A stretch of DNA of 64,000 nt from Atlantibacter hermannii (lineage in GTDB: Bacteria > Pseudomonadota > Gammaproteobacteria > Enterobacterales > Enterobacteriaceae), in the NCBI GenBank assembly GCA_900635495.1, contig LR134136.1:3782001-3846000 (forward strand), read 5' to 3'. Made by a program: the position numbers and the translations under genes. The notes below the pieces were generated by a model. The model searched no databases. It was not told where the DNA came from and was given only the letters and a program-made list of their open reading frames with translations. Positions 35,410 through 44,539 of this stretch are shown one piece after another (the stretch's first letter is position 1; each line of letters begins with the position of its first letter).

Positions 35410-36630
35410 ATGCTCACCACCATCATTTATCGCAGCCATATCTGCGACAACGTTCCGGTCAAAAAGCTGGAAGAAATGGTCGACGCAGCAAATCAAAAAA
35501 ATAGCCATGCCGAAGTGACCGGCATTTTGCTTTTTAACGGCACGCACTTCTTCCAACTCCTTGAAGGGCCGGAAGAAAGTGTCTTGACGATCTATCGCCA
35601 TATTTGTGATGACCCCCGTCATTACAACGTGGTGGAACTGCTGCGCGACTACGCGCCAGCGCGCCGTTTCGGTAAATCCGGGATGGAGCTTTTCGATCTA
35701 CGCGAGCATGACAGCAATGAGGTTCTCCAGACGGTGCTGGATAAAGGCACCTCGAAGTATCAGTTAACCTATGATGACCGTGCGCTGCAGTTTTTCCGCA
35801 CCTTTGTCGAGGCGCGGGAAAAAGAAAACTACTTTGAAATTCCGGCGGCCGACTCATGGGATTTCATCCCTGATCACCACGCCAGTGCGCCTGTTACATT
35901 GCCCCATGACGAGAAAGCCGAGTGCAGCTTCGCGTTTCAGCCAATTATCGATCCGCTCTCGCAGGAAGTGGTGTCGCTGGAAGCGCTGCTGCGTACAACT
36001 TCCGGCGAATCGCCGCAGGTGTGGTTTGCGGATAAGTCTGGCGATGATATTTATGCAGCCGATCTCCGCAGCAAAAAAGTGGCGTTTGCCATGGCCGCCG
36101 CGCTCAACATCGGTAAGCAAAGTCTGTCGGTTAACTTACTGCCGATGACGCTGGTTGAGGTTCCTGACGCGGTCAACATTCTGGTGGAAGAAATTAAGAA
36201 GAACGGCCTGGTACCGGACCAGATCATTGTTGAATTCACCGAACAAGAAATTATCTCGCGCCATGATGAGTTCACAGGCGCTATCCGCCAGTTAAAAGCC
36301 GCAGGCATTCGTGTCGCTATCGATCATTTCGGTGCCGGTTTTGCCGGGCTTTCCCTGCTGGCGCGTTTCCAGCCGGAACGCATAAAAATCAACCGCCAAC
36401 TGATTGAAGACGTCCATAAAAGCGGCCCGCGCCAGGCGATAATTTTAGGGATTATCAAAAGTTGTACATCGCTGGAAATCTCAGTGTGCGCGGTGGGCGT
36501 TGAAAAACCGGAAGAATGGATGTGGCTGGAGTCGGCAGGTATTTCGCTGTTCCAGGGCCATTTGTTTGCCCGGCCTGCGTTTAACAGCATTCCCGTGGTG
36601 GCCTGGCCAGAAAGAAAAGCCGGTTATTAA
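35410..36630 (+). CDS. bluF: BluF, blue-light sensor with BLUF and degenerate EAL domains
   Basis: A 406-residue protein (E. coli BluF 403). The N-terminal BLUF domain (~1-95) binds FAD: LTTIIYRSHI contains the conserved Tyr, and TGILLFNGTHFFQLLEGPE the conserved Gln/Phe region. The EAL-like domain (~170-400) is degenerate: EALLR is kept, but the metal-binding DDFGTG loop is DHFGAG and other catalytic residues are missing. It therefore probably does not cleave c-di-GMP but antagonises BluR on light or cold, as in E. coli. bluR lies downstream. Confidence 0.93.
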   Translation: MLTTIIYRSHICDNVPVKKLEEMVDAANQKNSHAEVTGILLFNGTHFFQLLEGPEESVLTIYRHICDDPRHYNVVELLRDYAPARRFGKSGMELFDLREHDSNEVLQTVLDKGTSKYQLTYDDRALQFFRTFVEAREKENYFEIPAADSWDFIPDHHASAPVTLPHDEKAECSFAFQPIIDPLSQEVVSLEALLRTTSGESPQVWFADKSGDDIYAADLRSKKVAFAMAAALNIGKQSLSVNLLPMTLVEVPDAVNILVEEIKKNGLVPDQIIVEFTEQEIISRHDEFTGAIRQLKAAGIRVAIDHFGAGFAGLSLLARFQPERIKINRQLIEDVHKSGPRQAIILGIIKSCTSLEISVCAVGVEKPEEWMWLESAGISLFQGHLFARPAFNSIPVVAWPERKAGY

Positions 36631-36788
36631 AAACACTCACCTCGCGTATTTGTCTTAAACCGACCCTCAACGGAGATAATTTCAGCAAGACGCGAGGAAG
36701 CTTATTACACTAAGCTGTACAACAATTCACTCCACCTGAGGCGGTTCGTGATAGCAAACGGCATGCAAGGTTATACAAAAGAAAATGA

Positions 36789-36807
36789 TTTGTACAAGAT
36801 GTGCAAA
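36789..36807. promoter_or_regulatory. TGTACA-type operator upstream of bluR
   Basis: TTTGTACA (36789-36796) and TGTGCAAA (36800-36807) are an imperfect inverted repeat with a 3-base centre, 37-67 bases before the bluR start. A single TGTACA also occurs at 36716-36721. They suggest autoregulation. Confidence 0.45.
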
Positions 36808-36855
36808 TTAGTTAGTTTGGAACACGGATGTACCGGTTTGAGCATGAGTGATTCC

Positions 36856-37599
36856 ATGGCCTTTTACAGTATTGGCGAAGTAGCTGAACGATGCGGGATA
36901 AATCCTGTCACCTTACGCGCATGGCAACGCCGTTACGGGTTATTTAAACCTCAACGTAGCGAAGGCGGCCATCGCCAGTTTGATGAAACGGATATCCAGC
37001 GTATCGAAGAGATTAAACGCTGGATACAAAGCGGCGTGCCGGTTGGCAAAGTGAAAGCGCTGCTCGAAGAAAGCCATAGCGTGGAGAATGACGACTGGGC
37101 GTCACAGCAGGAAGAGATGATGACCGTGCTGCGCCACGCCCGTCCTGCAAAACTTCGCGCCGCCATTGTTACCGCTGGCCGTCAGCACACGGCCGACGCG
37201 CTCATCGATCATATTATTCTTCCCGTGCGCCAGCGACTTCGGCTTGATCAAAATACCGCCCGCGCCATATGCAGCATGCTGGATGGCGTGCTGATTGACT
37301 GCGCAGTGGCAGCGATCTCGGAATCACGCAAAAAAGCCGGCAAAGAAGCCTTGTTGATTGGCTGGGACAGCGACGATCGTACGCGCCTGTGGCTTGAAGC
37401 CTGGCGGCTTTCGCAGCAGGGATGGAATATTGACGTGCTGGCTGAGCCGCTTGACTCGCCGCGTCCGGAACTGTTCCCTGGCCAGCATATTTTCGTCTGG
37501 ACAGGCAAAGCGCTTTCGCTGCGTCAACAGGAACAGTTGACCCACTGGCGTGAACAGGGGTTTGATATCTCTTCTCACCACGTTCAACGGCCGGGATGA
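36856..37599 (+). CDS. bluR: BluR, MerR-family repressor of the connector genes
   Basis: A 247-residue protein from ATG 36856 (MAFYSIGEVAERCGINPVTL); E. coli BluR starts MAYYSIGDVAERC and has 243. The N-terminal MerR winged helix covers ~1-70 (RAWQRRYGLFKPQRSEGGHR). The C-terminal cobalamin-binding-like fold lacks an obvious DxHxxG motif, as in E. coli. It represses ycgZ-ymgA-ariR until bound by excited BluF. In-frame starts exist at 36844 and further upstream, but the latter would run through the TGTACA repeats, so I prefer 36856. Confidence 0.9.
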   Translation: MAFYSIGEVAERCGINPVTLRAWQRRYGLFKPQRSEGGHRQFDETDIQRIEEIKRWIQSGVPVGKVKALLEESHSVENDDWASQQEEMMTVLRHARPAKLRAAIVTAGRQHTADALIDHIILPVRQRLRLDQNTARAICSMLDGVLIDCAVAAISESRKKAGKEALLIGWDSDDRTRLWLEAWRLSQQGWNIDVLAEPLDSPRPELFPGQHIFVWTGKALSLRQQEQLTHWREQGFDISSHHVQRPG

Positions 37600-37640
37600 A
37601 CTGCGCTTCATCGCCCGGTTCACGGGCTCTGAAGCGCAGT
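37600..37640. terminator. Terminator between convergent bluR and carB
   Basis: The 10-bp perfect stem ACTGCGCTTC/GAAGCGCAGT (37600-37609, 37631-37640), with an inner GCCC/GGGC pairing, starts right after the bluR stop. Confidence 0.7.
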
Positions 37641-37662
37641 ATTAACCCACTTCTGTTAACCG

Positions 37663-40600
37663 CTATTTCGTAATTTGCGCGTGCATCTCCTGCACGGAAA
37701 TCACTTTTTCTTTCGCATCGGCATTTAACGCCATCGCGGTGGCAAAGCCGCCGTTCAGCGTCGTGTCGTAATGGACTTTATACTGCAACGCGCTACGGCG
37801 AATCAGTTTGGAGTCTTCAATCGCCTGGCGACCTGCGGTGGTGTTGATAATGTAGGTATATTCGCCATTCTTGATGCGATCCTGAATGTGCGGACGACCT
37901 TCATGTACCTTGTTCACCAGACGCGGATTAATGCCCGCTTCGCCCAGCACAATCGCGGTACCGTGTGTGGCATCCAGTTCAAAGCCCTGCTTAAGCAGCT
38001 TCGCCGCCAGATCCACCACGCGTTCTTTATCGCCTTCGCGAACCGAAAGCAGCGCGCGACCCGATTTCTTCATGGTGGAATTACTGCCCAGTTGCGCTTT
38101 GGCGAACGCTTCCGCAAAGGTACGGCCTACGCCCATCACTTCGCCGGTAGAGCGCATTTCCGGCCCTAACAGCGGGTCAACGCCCGGGAATTTATTAAAC
38201 GGCAGCACCACTTCTTTCACAGAGTAATACGGCGGGATGATCTCTTTGGTGACGCCCTGCTCGGCCAGCGTTTTACCAGCCATCACGCGCGCCGCCACTT
38301 TCGCCAGCGCCACGCCAGTGGCTTTAGACACAAACGGTACGGTACGCGCGGCGCGTGGGTTCACTTCAATCAGGTAGACTTCATTGTCTTTCACCGCGAA
38401 CTGTACGTTCATCAAACCGCGCACCTGCAGCTCCATCGCCAGTTTCTGCACCTGCTGGCGCATTACGTTCTGAATATCCTGGCTCAGGGTGTAAGCAGGC
38501 AATGAACATGCGGAGTCGCCGGAGTGTACGCCTGCCTGCTCGATATGCTCCATGATGCCGCCAATCAGCACCATTTCGCCGTCGCAGATGGCATCCACGT
38601 CCACTTCCACCGCATCATCCAGGAAGCGATCCAGTAGCACCGGCGCATCGTTGGAAACGCTGACTGCGGTCAGGAAGTAACGGCGCAGGTCGGACTCGTC
38701 ATAGACGATTTCCATCGCGCGTCCGCCCAGAACATAGGAAGGACGCACCACCAGCGGATAACCAATTTGCGCGGCTTTTTCTACCGCCTGCTCAATGGCG
38801 GTGACGGTGGCATTGGCCGGTTGCTTCAGCTTCAGGCGATCCACCGCCTGCTGGAAGCGTTCACGGTCTTCGGCGCGGTCAATCGCATCCGGGCTGGTGC
38901 CAATAATCGGTACGCCTGCGGCTTCCAGCTCACGGGCCAGTTTCAGCGGGGTCTGGCCGCCGTACTGAACGATAACGCCCTTCGGCTTCTCGATGCGCAC
39001 GATTTCCAGCACGTCTTCCAGCGTAACCGGTTCGAAGTACAGACGGTCAGAGGTGTCGTAGTCGGTGGAGACGGTTTCCGGGTTACAGTTGACCATAATG
39101 GTTTCATAACCATCTTCGCGCAGCGCCAGCGAGGCGTGAACGCAGCAGTAGTCAAACTCGATCCCCTGACCGATACGGTTCGGCCCGCCGCCCAGTACCA
39201 TGATTTTTTCGCGATCCGGGTTCGGGCGGGATTCACACTCGTCTTCATACGTTGAATACATATATGCGGTATCGGTAGCGAATTCCGCCGCGCAGGTATC
39301 CACACGTTTGTAAACCGGGTGCAGATTATACTGCTCACGCAGTTTACGGATTTCGGATTCGCGCACGCCAACCAGTTTCGCCAGACGCGCATCGGCGAAG
39401 CCTTTGCGTTTCAGGGTCCAGAGGAAATCTGCCGTCAGGCCGGTAATGCCCACGTCAGCCACCTGCTCTTCCAGACGCACCAGCTCTTCAATCTGCACCA
39501 GGAACCAGCGGTCGATGTTGGTCAGGTTGAACACGCCATCGACAGACAGGCCCGCGCGGAACGCATCGGCGATGTACCAGATACGCTCGGCGCCAGCATC
39601 TTTCAGTTCACGGCGGATTTTGGTCAATGCGTCAGGATCGTCCAGATTTACTTTCGGATCGAAGCCGGTGGCGCCCACTTCCAGACCGCGCAGCGCTTTC
39701 TGCATCGATTCCTGCTGGGTGCGGCCAATCGCCATCACTTCGCCCACCGATTTCATTTGGGTGGTCAGACGGTCGTTAGCGCCCGCGAATTTCTCGAAGT
39801 TAAAGCGTGGAATTTTGGTGACCACGTAGTCGATGGACGGCTCAAACGACGCCGGAGTGCGACCGCCGGTGATATCGTTCATCAGTTCATCGAGGGTGTA
39901 ACCCACCGCCAGTTTCGCCGCGACTTTTGCAATCGGAAAACCGGTCGCTTTTGAGGCCAGCGCAGATGAACGCGACACGCGCGGGTTCATTTCGATAACG
40001 ATCAGACGGCCATTTTTCGGGTTCACCGCGAACTGCACGTTGGAACCGCCGGTTTCCACGCCAATTTCACGCAGTACCGCCATCGAGGCGTTACGCATGA
40101 TTTGATACTCTTTGTCGGTCAGGGTCTGGGCTGGCGCAACGGTGATGGAGTCGCCGGTGTGGATACCCATCGCGTCGAAGTTTTCGATGGAGCAGACGAT
40201 GATGCAGTTATCATTTTTATCACGCACCACTTCCATCTCGTACTCTTTCCAGCCGATCAGCGATTCATCAATCAGCAGTTCGTTGGTGGGAGACAGATCC
40301 AGTCCGCGTTCGCAAATCTCTTCAAACTCTTCGCGGTTGTAAGCGATACCGCCACCGGTGCCGCCCATGGTGAAGGACGGACGGATGATGCAGGGATAAC
40401 CCACGTCAGCCGCCACGGCCAGCGCTTCTTCCATGGTATGCGCGATACCGGAACGGGCGGTGTCGAGGCCGATTTTCTTCATCGCCACGTCGAAGCGACG
40501 ACGGTCTTCTGCTTTATCAATCGCGTCGGCGGTCGCGCCGATCATGGTGACGCCAAACTCTTCCAGCACGCCCTGGCGTTCCAGCTCAAGGGCGCAGTTG

Positions 40601-40887
40601 AGTGCCGTCTGGCCGCCCATGGTGGGCAGCACCGCGTCCGGGCGCTCTTTTTCGATAATTTTACGTACCACTTCCCAGTGAATCGGCTCGATGTAGGTGG
40701 CATCGGCCATTTCCGGGTCAGTCATAATGGTCGCCGGGTTAGAGTTGACCAGAATGACGCGGTAGCCTTCTTCGCGCAGCGCTTTACACGCCTGGGCGCC
40801 CGAGTAGTCAAATTCGCAGGCCTGCCCGATAACAATCGGGCCAGCGCCAAGGATCAGGATGCTTTTTATATCTGTACGTTTTGGCAT
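37663..40887 (-). CDS. carB: Carbamoyl-phosphate synthase large subunit
   Basis: A 1074-residue protein (E. coli 1073). It makes carbamoyl phosphate for arginine and pyrimidines. Two homologous ATP-grasp halves (~1-400 carboxyphosphate, ~550-930 carbamoyl phosphate), an oligomerisation domain between, and a C-terminal MGS-like allosteric domain (~935-1074) that binds UMP/ornithine. ATG 40887 gives MPKRTDIKSILILGAGPIVIGQ. It is 16 bases after carA. Intact frame. Confidence 0.98.
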   Translation of the reverse strand: MPKRTDIKSILILGAGPIVIGQACEFDYSGAQACKALREEGYRVILVNSNPATIMTDPEMADATYIEPIHWEVVRKIIEKERPDAVLPTMGGQTALNCALELERQGVLEEFGVTMIGATADAIDKAEDRRRFDVAMKKIGLDTARSGIAHTMEEALAVAADVGYPCIIRPSFTMGGTGGGIAYNREEFEEICERGLDLSPTNELLIDESLIGWKEYEMEVVRDKNDNCIIVCSIENFDAMGIHTGDSITVAPAQTLTDKEYQIMRNASMAVLREIGVETGGSNVQFAVNPKNGRLIVIEMNPRVSRSSALASKATGFPIAKVAAKLAVGYTLDELMNDITGGRTPASFEPSIDYVVTKIPRFNFEKFAGANDRLTTQMKSVGEVMAIGRTQQESMQKALRGLEVGATGFDPKVNLDDPDALTKIRRELKDAGAERIWYIADAFRAGLSVDGVFNLTNIDRWFLVQIEELVRLEEQVADVGITGLTADFLWTLKRKGFADARLAKLVGVRESEIRKLREQYNLHPVYKRVDTCAAEFATDTAYMYSTYEDECESRPNPDREKIMVLGGGPNRIGQGIEFDYCCVHASLALREDGYETIMVNCNPETVSTDYDTSDRLYFEPVTLEDVLEIVRIEKPKGVIVQYGGQTPLKLARELEAAGVPIIGTSPDAIDRAEDRERFQQAVDRLKLKQPANATVTAIEQAVEKAAQIGYPLVVRPSYVLGGRAMEIVYDESDLRRYFLTAVSVSNDAPVLLDRFLDDAVEVDVDAICDGEMVLIGGIMEHIEQAGVHSGDSACSLPAYTLSQDIQNVMRQQVQKLAMELQVRGLMNVQFAVKDNEVYLIEVNPRAARTVPFVSKATGVALAKVAARVMAGKTLAEQGVTKEIIPPYYSVKEVVLPFNKFPGVDPLLGPEMRSTGEVMGVGRTFAEAFAKAQLGSNSTMKKSGRALLSVREGDKERVVDLAAKLLKQGFELDATHGTAIVLGEAGINPRLVNKVHEGRPHIQDRIKNGEYTYIINTTAGRQAIEDSKLIRRSALQYKVHYDTTLNGGFATAMALNADAKEKVISVQEMHAQITK

Positions 40888-40903
40888 GGCTCTTTTCTCC
40901 TGA

Positions 40904-42052
40904 TTATTTGGCGTTCTTACGGTACTGCTCAATTAATTCGATGAAATGGTCGAACAGCGGCGCGGCATCGTGCGGGCCGGGGCTGGCTTCAGGGTGACCC
41001 TGGAAGCTGAATGCCGCTTTATCGGTGCGATGGATGCCCTGCAGCGTGCCGTCGAACAAAGACTTGTGGGTCACGCGCAGCGTGGCGGGCAGCGTGGCTT
41101 CGTCCACGGCGAATCCGTGGTTTTGCGCGGTGATCAGCACGGTGTTGTTTTCGATATTTTTCACCGGGTGGTTGCCGCCGTGGTGACCAAACTTCATTTT
41201 CACGGTCTTCGCACCGCTGGCCAGCGCCAGCAACTGATGACCGAGGCAAATGCCGAAGACCGGAATATCGGTGTCGAGGAAGGTTTTGATCGCGTCGATG
41301 GCATAGTCGCACGGTGCCGGGTCGCCAGGGCCGTTAGAGAGGAAAATCCCGTCCGGATTCATTTTCAGCACGTCTGCCGCTGGCGTTTGTGCCGGAACCA
41401 CCGTCAGGCGGCATCCGCGATCCACCAGCATCCGCAGGATGTTACGCTTCCCCCCATAATCGTAGGCAACCACATGGAAAGGCAGTTCTTCGTCGGTTTT
41501 CGCTTCCGGTAAACCGTTTTTCAGTTCCCAACTTCCCTGAGTCCAGCGGTAAGGTTCGCGGGTCGTGACTTCTTTCGCCAAATCCATCCCGTTCAGGCCC
41601 GGAAAGCTTTTCGCTTTCTCCAGCGCCAGTGCGGCATCCAGAGTATCGCCCACGATGATGCATCCGTTCTGCGCGCCTTTTTCACTTAACAGGCGAGTCA
41701 GTTTACGGGTATCCACATCGGCAATGGCCACAATGTTATGGCGCTTCAGGTAGGAAGAGAGATCCTCGGTATTACGGAAATTGCTGGCGATTAACGGCAG
41801 GTCGCGGATGACCAGTCCTTGCGCATGAACCTGAGAGGATTCTTCATCTGCCGGGTTAGTACCGACATTACCAATATGGGGATAAGTGAGAGTGACAATC
41901 TGGCGGGAGTAGGAAGGATCAGTGAGGATTTCTTGATAACCGGTCATTGAAGTATTGAAAACGACTTCCCCTACTGCCGTACCTGATGCCCCTATGGCCC
42001 GACCGTAGAATTGGGTTCCGTCTTCCAGAACCAACAGCGCTGACTTAATCAA
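40904..42052 (-). CDS. carA: Carbamoyl-phosphate synthase small subunit (glutaminase)
   Basis: The class I glutamine amidotransferase subunit feeds ammonia to CarB. The catalytic Cys is in FGICLGHQLLAL (~269) and the His/Glu pair near SFQGHPEASPGP (~353). I start at TTG 42052, which follows GGAGG by six bases and gives LIKSALLVLEDG (read with Met) and 382 residues, the E. coli length and start codon type. An ATG 27 bases upstream has no such site. ArgR-type boxes lie just upstream. Confidence 0.96.
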   Translation of the reverse strand: MIKSALLVLEDGTQFYGRAIGASGTAVGEVVFNTSMTGYQEILTDPSYSRQIVTLTYPHIGNVGTNPADEESSQVHAQGLVIRDLPLIASNFRNTEDLSSYLKRHNIVAIADVDTRKLTRLLSEKGAQNGCIIVGDTLDAALALEKAKSFPGLNGMDLAKEVTTREPYRWTQGSWELKNGLPEAKTDEELPFHVVAYDYGGKRNILRMLVDRGCRLTVVPAQTPAADVLKMNPDGIFLSNGPGDPAPCDYAIDAIKTFLDTDIPVFGICLGHQLLALASGAKTVKMKFGHHGGNHPVKNIENNTVLITAQNHGFAVDEATLPATLRVTHKSLFDGTLQGIHRTDKAAFSFQGHPEASPGPHDAAPLFDHFIELIEQYRKNAK

Positions 42053-42083
42053 AACGTCCTCCAGGGAATAAACAGTCAATTTA

Positions 42084-42118
42084 TCTGCATATTAATTCAA
42101 TTCGTATCTATGAATCAA
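42084..42118 (-). promoter_or_regulatory. Tandem ARG boxes at the downstream carAB promoter
   Basis: Two 18-base sites, 42084-42101 (minus strand core TTGAATTAATATGCA) and 42101-42118 (core TTGATTCATAGATACGAA), fit the ArgR consensus TNTGAATWWWWATTCANW loosely. They are spaced as in E. coli carAB P2, which ArgR represses with arginine. Between here and 42446 lies the expected region of the upstream pyrimidine-controlled promoter, AT-rich and without genes. Confidence 0.65.
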
Positions 42119-42446
42119 CGCAAATACGCTTGCCTGGTGAATTTTTGGCAAACGGCGGCATTCTAAGGAGAGAAAAGGCAAAAGTCTACCCTGAAAAGGG
42201 CTTTTTTAAGGTAATTTCGTCAGACACAAACAAAAAATCAGAGGTAAGCGCTAAAAATCAAACAAAACGCGACAACGAAACCGATTAACTCGCAGTATAA
42301 ATGTTAAATCACAAAGCGAGCCAGCTAAAAGTGGACCAAATGGTCAAAATTTACAATAAACTAACAACACCAGACCAGTTAACGTGTAGAAAAGACCATC
42401 TTAAACGAACATCACTATAAAATAGCCATAAATACAAAATAAAATT
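42119..42446. other. carA upstream control region
   Basis: About 330 bases with no gene, distinctly A-rich on the plus strand. By analogy to E. coli, the purine/pyrimidine-regulated P1 promoter (PepA, PurR, IHF, RutR) should lie here. I can see an AGCGCT palindrome at about 42247 but cannot assign individual sites. Confidence 0.4.
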
Positions 42447-42469
42447 AAGGGCGATAAAATATCGCCCTT
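42447..42469 (-). terminator. dapB terminator
   Basis: AAGGGCGAT/ATCGCCCTT (42447-42455, 42461-42469) is a perfect 9-bp stem with a 5-base loop and a T-rich continuation on the minus strand. It lies 51 bases after the dapB stop. Confidence 0.8.
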
Positions 42470-42519
42470 TCAATCAATGCACTACGATTGTAATAACCAC
42501 ATCACGATGGGTAAAAAAA

Positions 42520-43341
42520 CTACAAATTATTTAAATCCAGCACATCCCGCATATCAAAAAGACCGCTTTTCTCTGCGTTCACCCATATCGCCGCCCGAAT
42601 CGCGCCATTGGCGAAGGTCATCCGGCTTGACGCTTTATGGGTGATCTCAACCCGCTCGCCGATGTCGGCAAACATGGCGGTGTGCTCGCCGATAATGTCC
42701 CCGGCGCGCACGGTGGCAAAACCAATCGTGCCTGGCTCACGCTCGCCGGTATGCCCTTCACGGCTATACACCGCACAGTCATTCAGATTTTTATTGAGCG
42801 CACCTGCGATAGCTTCACCCATCGCCAGCGCCGTGCCCGACGGCGCATCCACTTTATGACGGTGATGGGCTTCGATAATTTCGATATCGGTATAATCGCC
42901 CATGACTTTGGCCGCCTTCTCAAGCAGCTTCAGCATGACGTTGACGCCCACGCTAAAGTTGGCGGCGAACACAATGCCGATCTCTGCGCTGGCATCGCGA
43001 ATCGCTTGTTTTCCGGCCTCATCAAAACCGGTCGTGCCAATCACCATCCCTTTGCGATGCTGTCGGCAAAAGTCCAGATGATGCAGCGTCCCTTCCGGAC
43101 GGGTGAAATCGATAAAGACATCAAAATCATTCGCGACCGCCTCAAGACTGGCCTGCACCCGAACACCGATATTGCCCGCGCCCGCAAGCTCGCCTGCGTC
43201 GCTGCCAATCAGCGAAGAGCCTTCACGCTCCAGCGCCGCGCCGACGGTTACCCCTTCCATTTGCAGCGCCGCCTGAATCAGCTGCCGCCCCATGCGGCCA
43301 CCCGCTCCCGCGATAGCTACACGAACCTGTGCATCATGCAT
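42520..43341 (-). CDS. dapB: 4-hydroxy-tetrahydrodipicolinate reductase
   Basis: The 273-residue enzyme of lysine/meso-DAP synthesis is the same length as in E. coli. The Rossmann loop AIAGAGGRMGRQLIQ is at the N-terminus (~9-23), the cofactor region is VIGTTGFDEAGK, and the catalytic HHRHKVDAPSGTA is at about 159-171. Intact. In E. coli rihC would follow upstream, but here the cellulose operon region begins. Confidence 0.97.
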   Translation of the reverse strand: MHDAQVRVAIAGAGGRMGRQLIQAALQMEGVTVGAALEREGSSLIGSDAGELAGAGNIGVRVQASLEAVANDFDVFIDFTRPEGTLHHLDFCRQHRKGMVIGTTGFDEAGKQAIRDASAEIGIVFAANFSVGVNVMLKLLEKAAKVMGDYTDIEIIEAHHRHKVDAPSGTALAMGEAIAGALNKNLNDCAVYSREGHTGEREPGTIGFATVRAGDIIGEHTAMFADIGERVEITHKASSRMTFANGAIRAAIWVNAEKSGLFDMRDVLDLNNL

Positions 43342-43989
43342 ATCAATACTCTTTATGTTTAAAAATTGTGTAGTACTCCGCCTCAGGTTAACGACTCCCG
43401 CAGGGCGCTGCCAACCGAAAACGCCGATGATTAGAAATTTATGTCAAAAGCACACTGATATCAGTAAATGCCATTAATCCCCTACTGAACAGAGGGCATT
43501 AATAGCCGGACGGACCGGTAGTGTCTTTTTGTTTACACCAGCTTATGAAATGACGCTCTCTTTTGACATAAAATGACTTTGCGGGTCTTCTCATCGTCCA
43601 CTAAAATTTTACTTTAATGACGCCCGCTCCGATAAGGCGAGCATTCACCGAACCCGGCTACGCTTTTTATAAAGTGGGCCGTTTAAAGACGAGTCGGATA
43701 AAAAACCGTTAGCCGATGCCGTATTGACTGTTATTTTCCCGTTTACATAAAAGGATAAAGCAGCCGAGGCGGGCGAAGAAAAAAGGAATATTGCATCTGG
43801 CTGGCAGAAAATAAATCACCCTAACAATCATAACTCCCGAAACTATTAATGCAGGTTAATAATAAATAATTATCTGGTTTCCCCACTTATTTGATGAATT
43901 GCTACCTTTGTCTTATTGTCAGAATGACCCGTTATGCTTCCCCGGTGCGTGGAAGATGAACTTCTTACTTGTAAATCATGAGCCTTACT
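43342..43989. other. Long intergenic region between dapB and the cellulose operon
   Basis: 648 bases with no convincing gene. A possible promoter toward bcsO is TTGACT (43724-43729) and CATAAA (43746-43751) with a 16-base spacer. The last 200 bases are AT-rich. I looked for a GEMM-type c-di-GMP riboswitch and saw none. An 81-codon plus-strand frame starting at 43899 overlaps bcsO out of frame and looks spurious. Confidence 0.4.
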
Positions 43990-44539
43990 ATGAAAAAATT
44001 ATGATGATTTGCAGCGTTTCAAGGACAAGACACGCACCGGCGCTATCGATTTCAAAGATATGTCGGCGCAAAGCCAGCAGCAGAGTAGTGGCAACTGGGC
44101 CATTATTAAGCAGCTGGCGTCGGAAGGAGACGAGCAAACGCTGATAGCCCAGGGAGGAAGCGTTTCAACGCCGGTTCCCCAGTCGGTGGACGCCCGCGTC
44201 TTTGAATCCAGCCCGGCCAAACCGGCTCCCGTTGAATCCAGCCCTTCACCAACAGCAACGCCCCTTTTCCCAGGCCTCGCGCCGCAGCAAACAGAGACGC
44301 GTCACGCGCCCGCGCAAGCGCCCTTGCTTTCACAGGTGCCCGCGCCGGCTTCCGTGGCCGCGCCTGTTCAATCCCCCTCTGCGCCTTCTGCCGCACCGGT
44401 TAATGAGGTTGCGACCGGGCAACACCAGGCCGTGCGCTTCGATCGGTTATTTGCCACGAAAGGTGCCAGCCCAACCGGGGAGAACGCGAAAGACATACCA
44501 TTACAAACGTTGCTGGAGACCATCGCGTCATGCCGTTAA
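43990..44539 (+). CDS. bcsO: BcsO, proline-rich cellulose-operon protein (frameshifted start)
   Basis: First gene of the class I cellulose operon. ATG 43990 is followed by an A6 run (43993-43998); removing one A gives MKNYDDLQRFKDKTRTGAID and an unbroken 182-residue frame. Without that, translation would have to begin at TTG 44009. The centre is a long Pro/Ala-rich disordered stretch (~60-140). The C-terminal VRFDRLFATKG...PLQTLLETIASCR is the conserved BcsO end as I know the family. Role not well defined; associated with BcsD-containing complexes. It overlaps bcsQ by 10 bases. Confidence 0.8.

Noticed and set aside
43700..43989. A c-di-GMP (GEMM) riboswitch upstream of the cellulose operon
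   Set aside because: The conserved GEMM core sequence and tetraloop/receptor pattern are not present.
43899..44144. An 81-codon frame in front of bcsO
   Set aside because: It overlaps bcsO out of frame. The in-frame bcsO start with one A removed gives a family-like N-terminus, so this frame is spurious.
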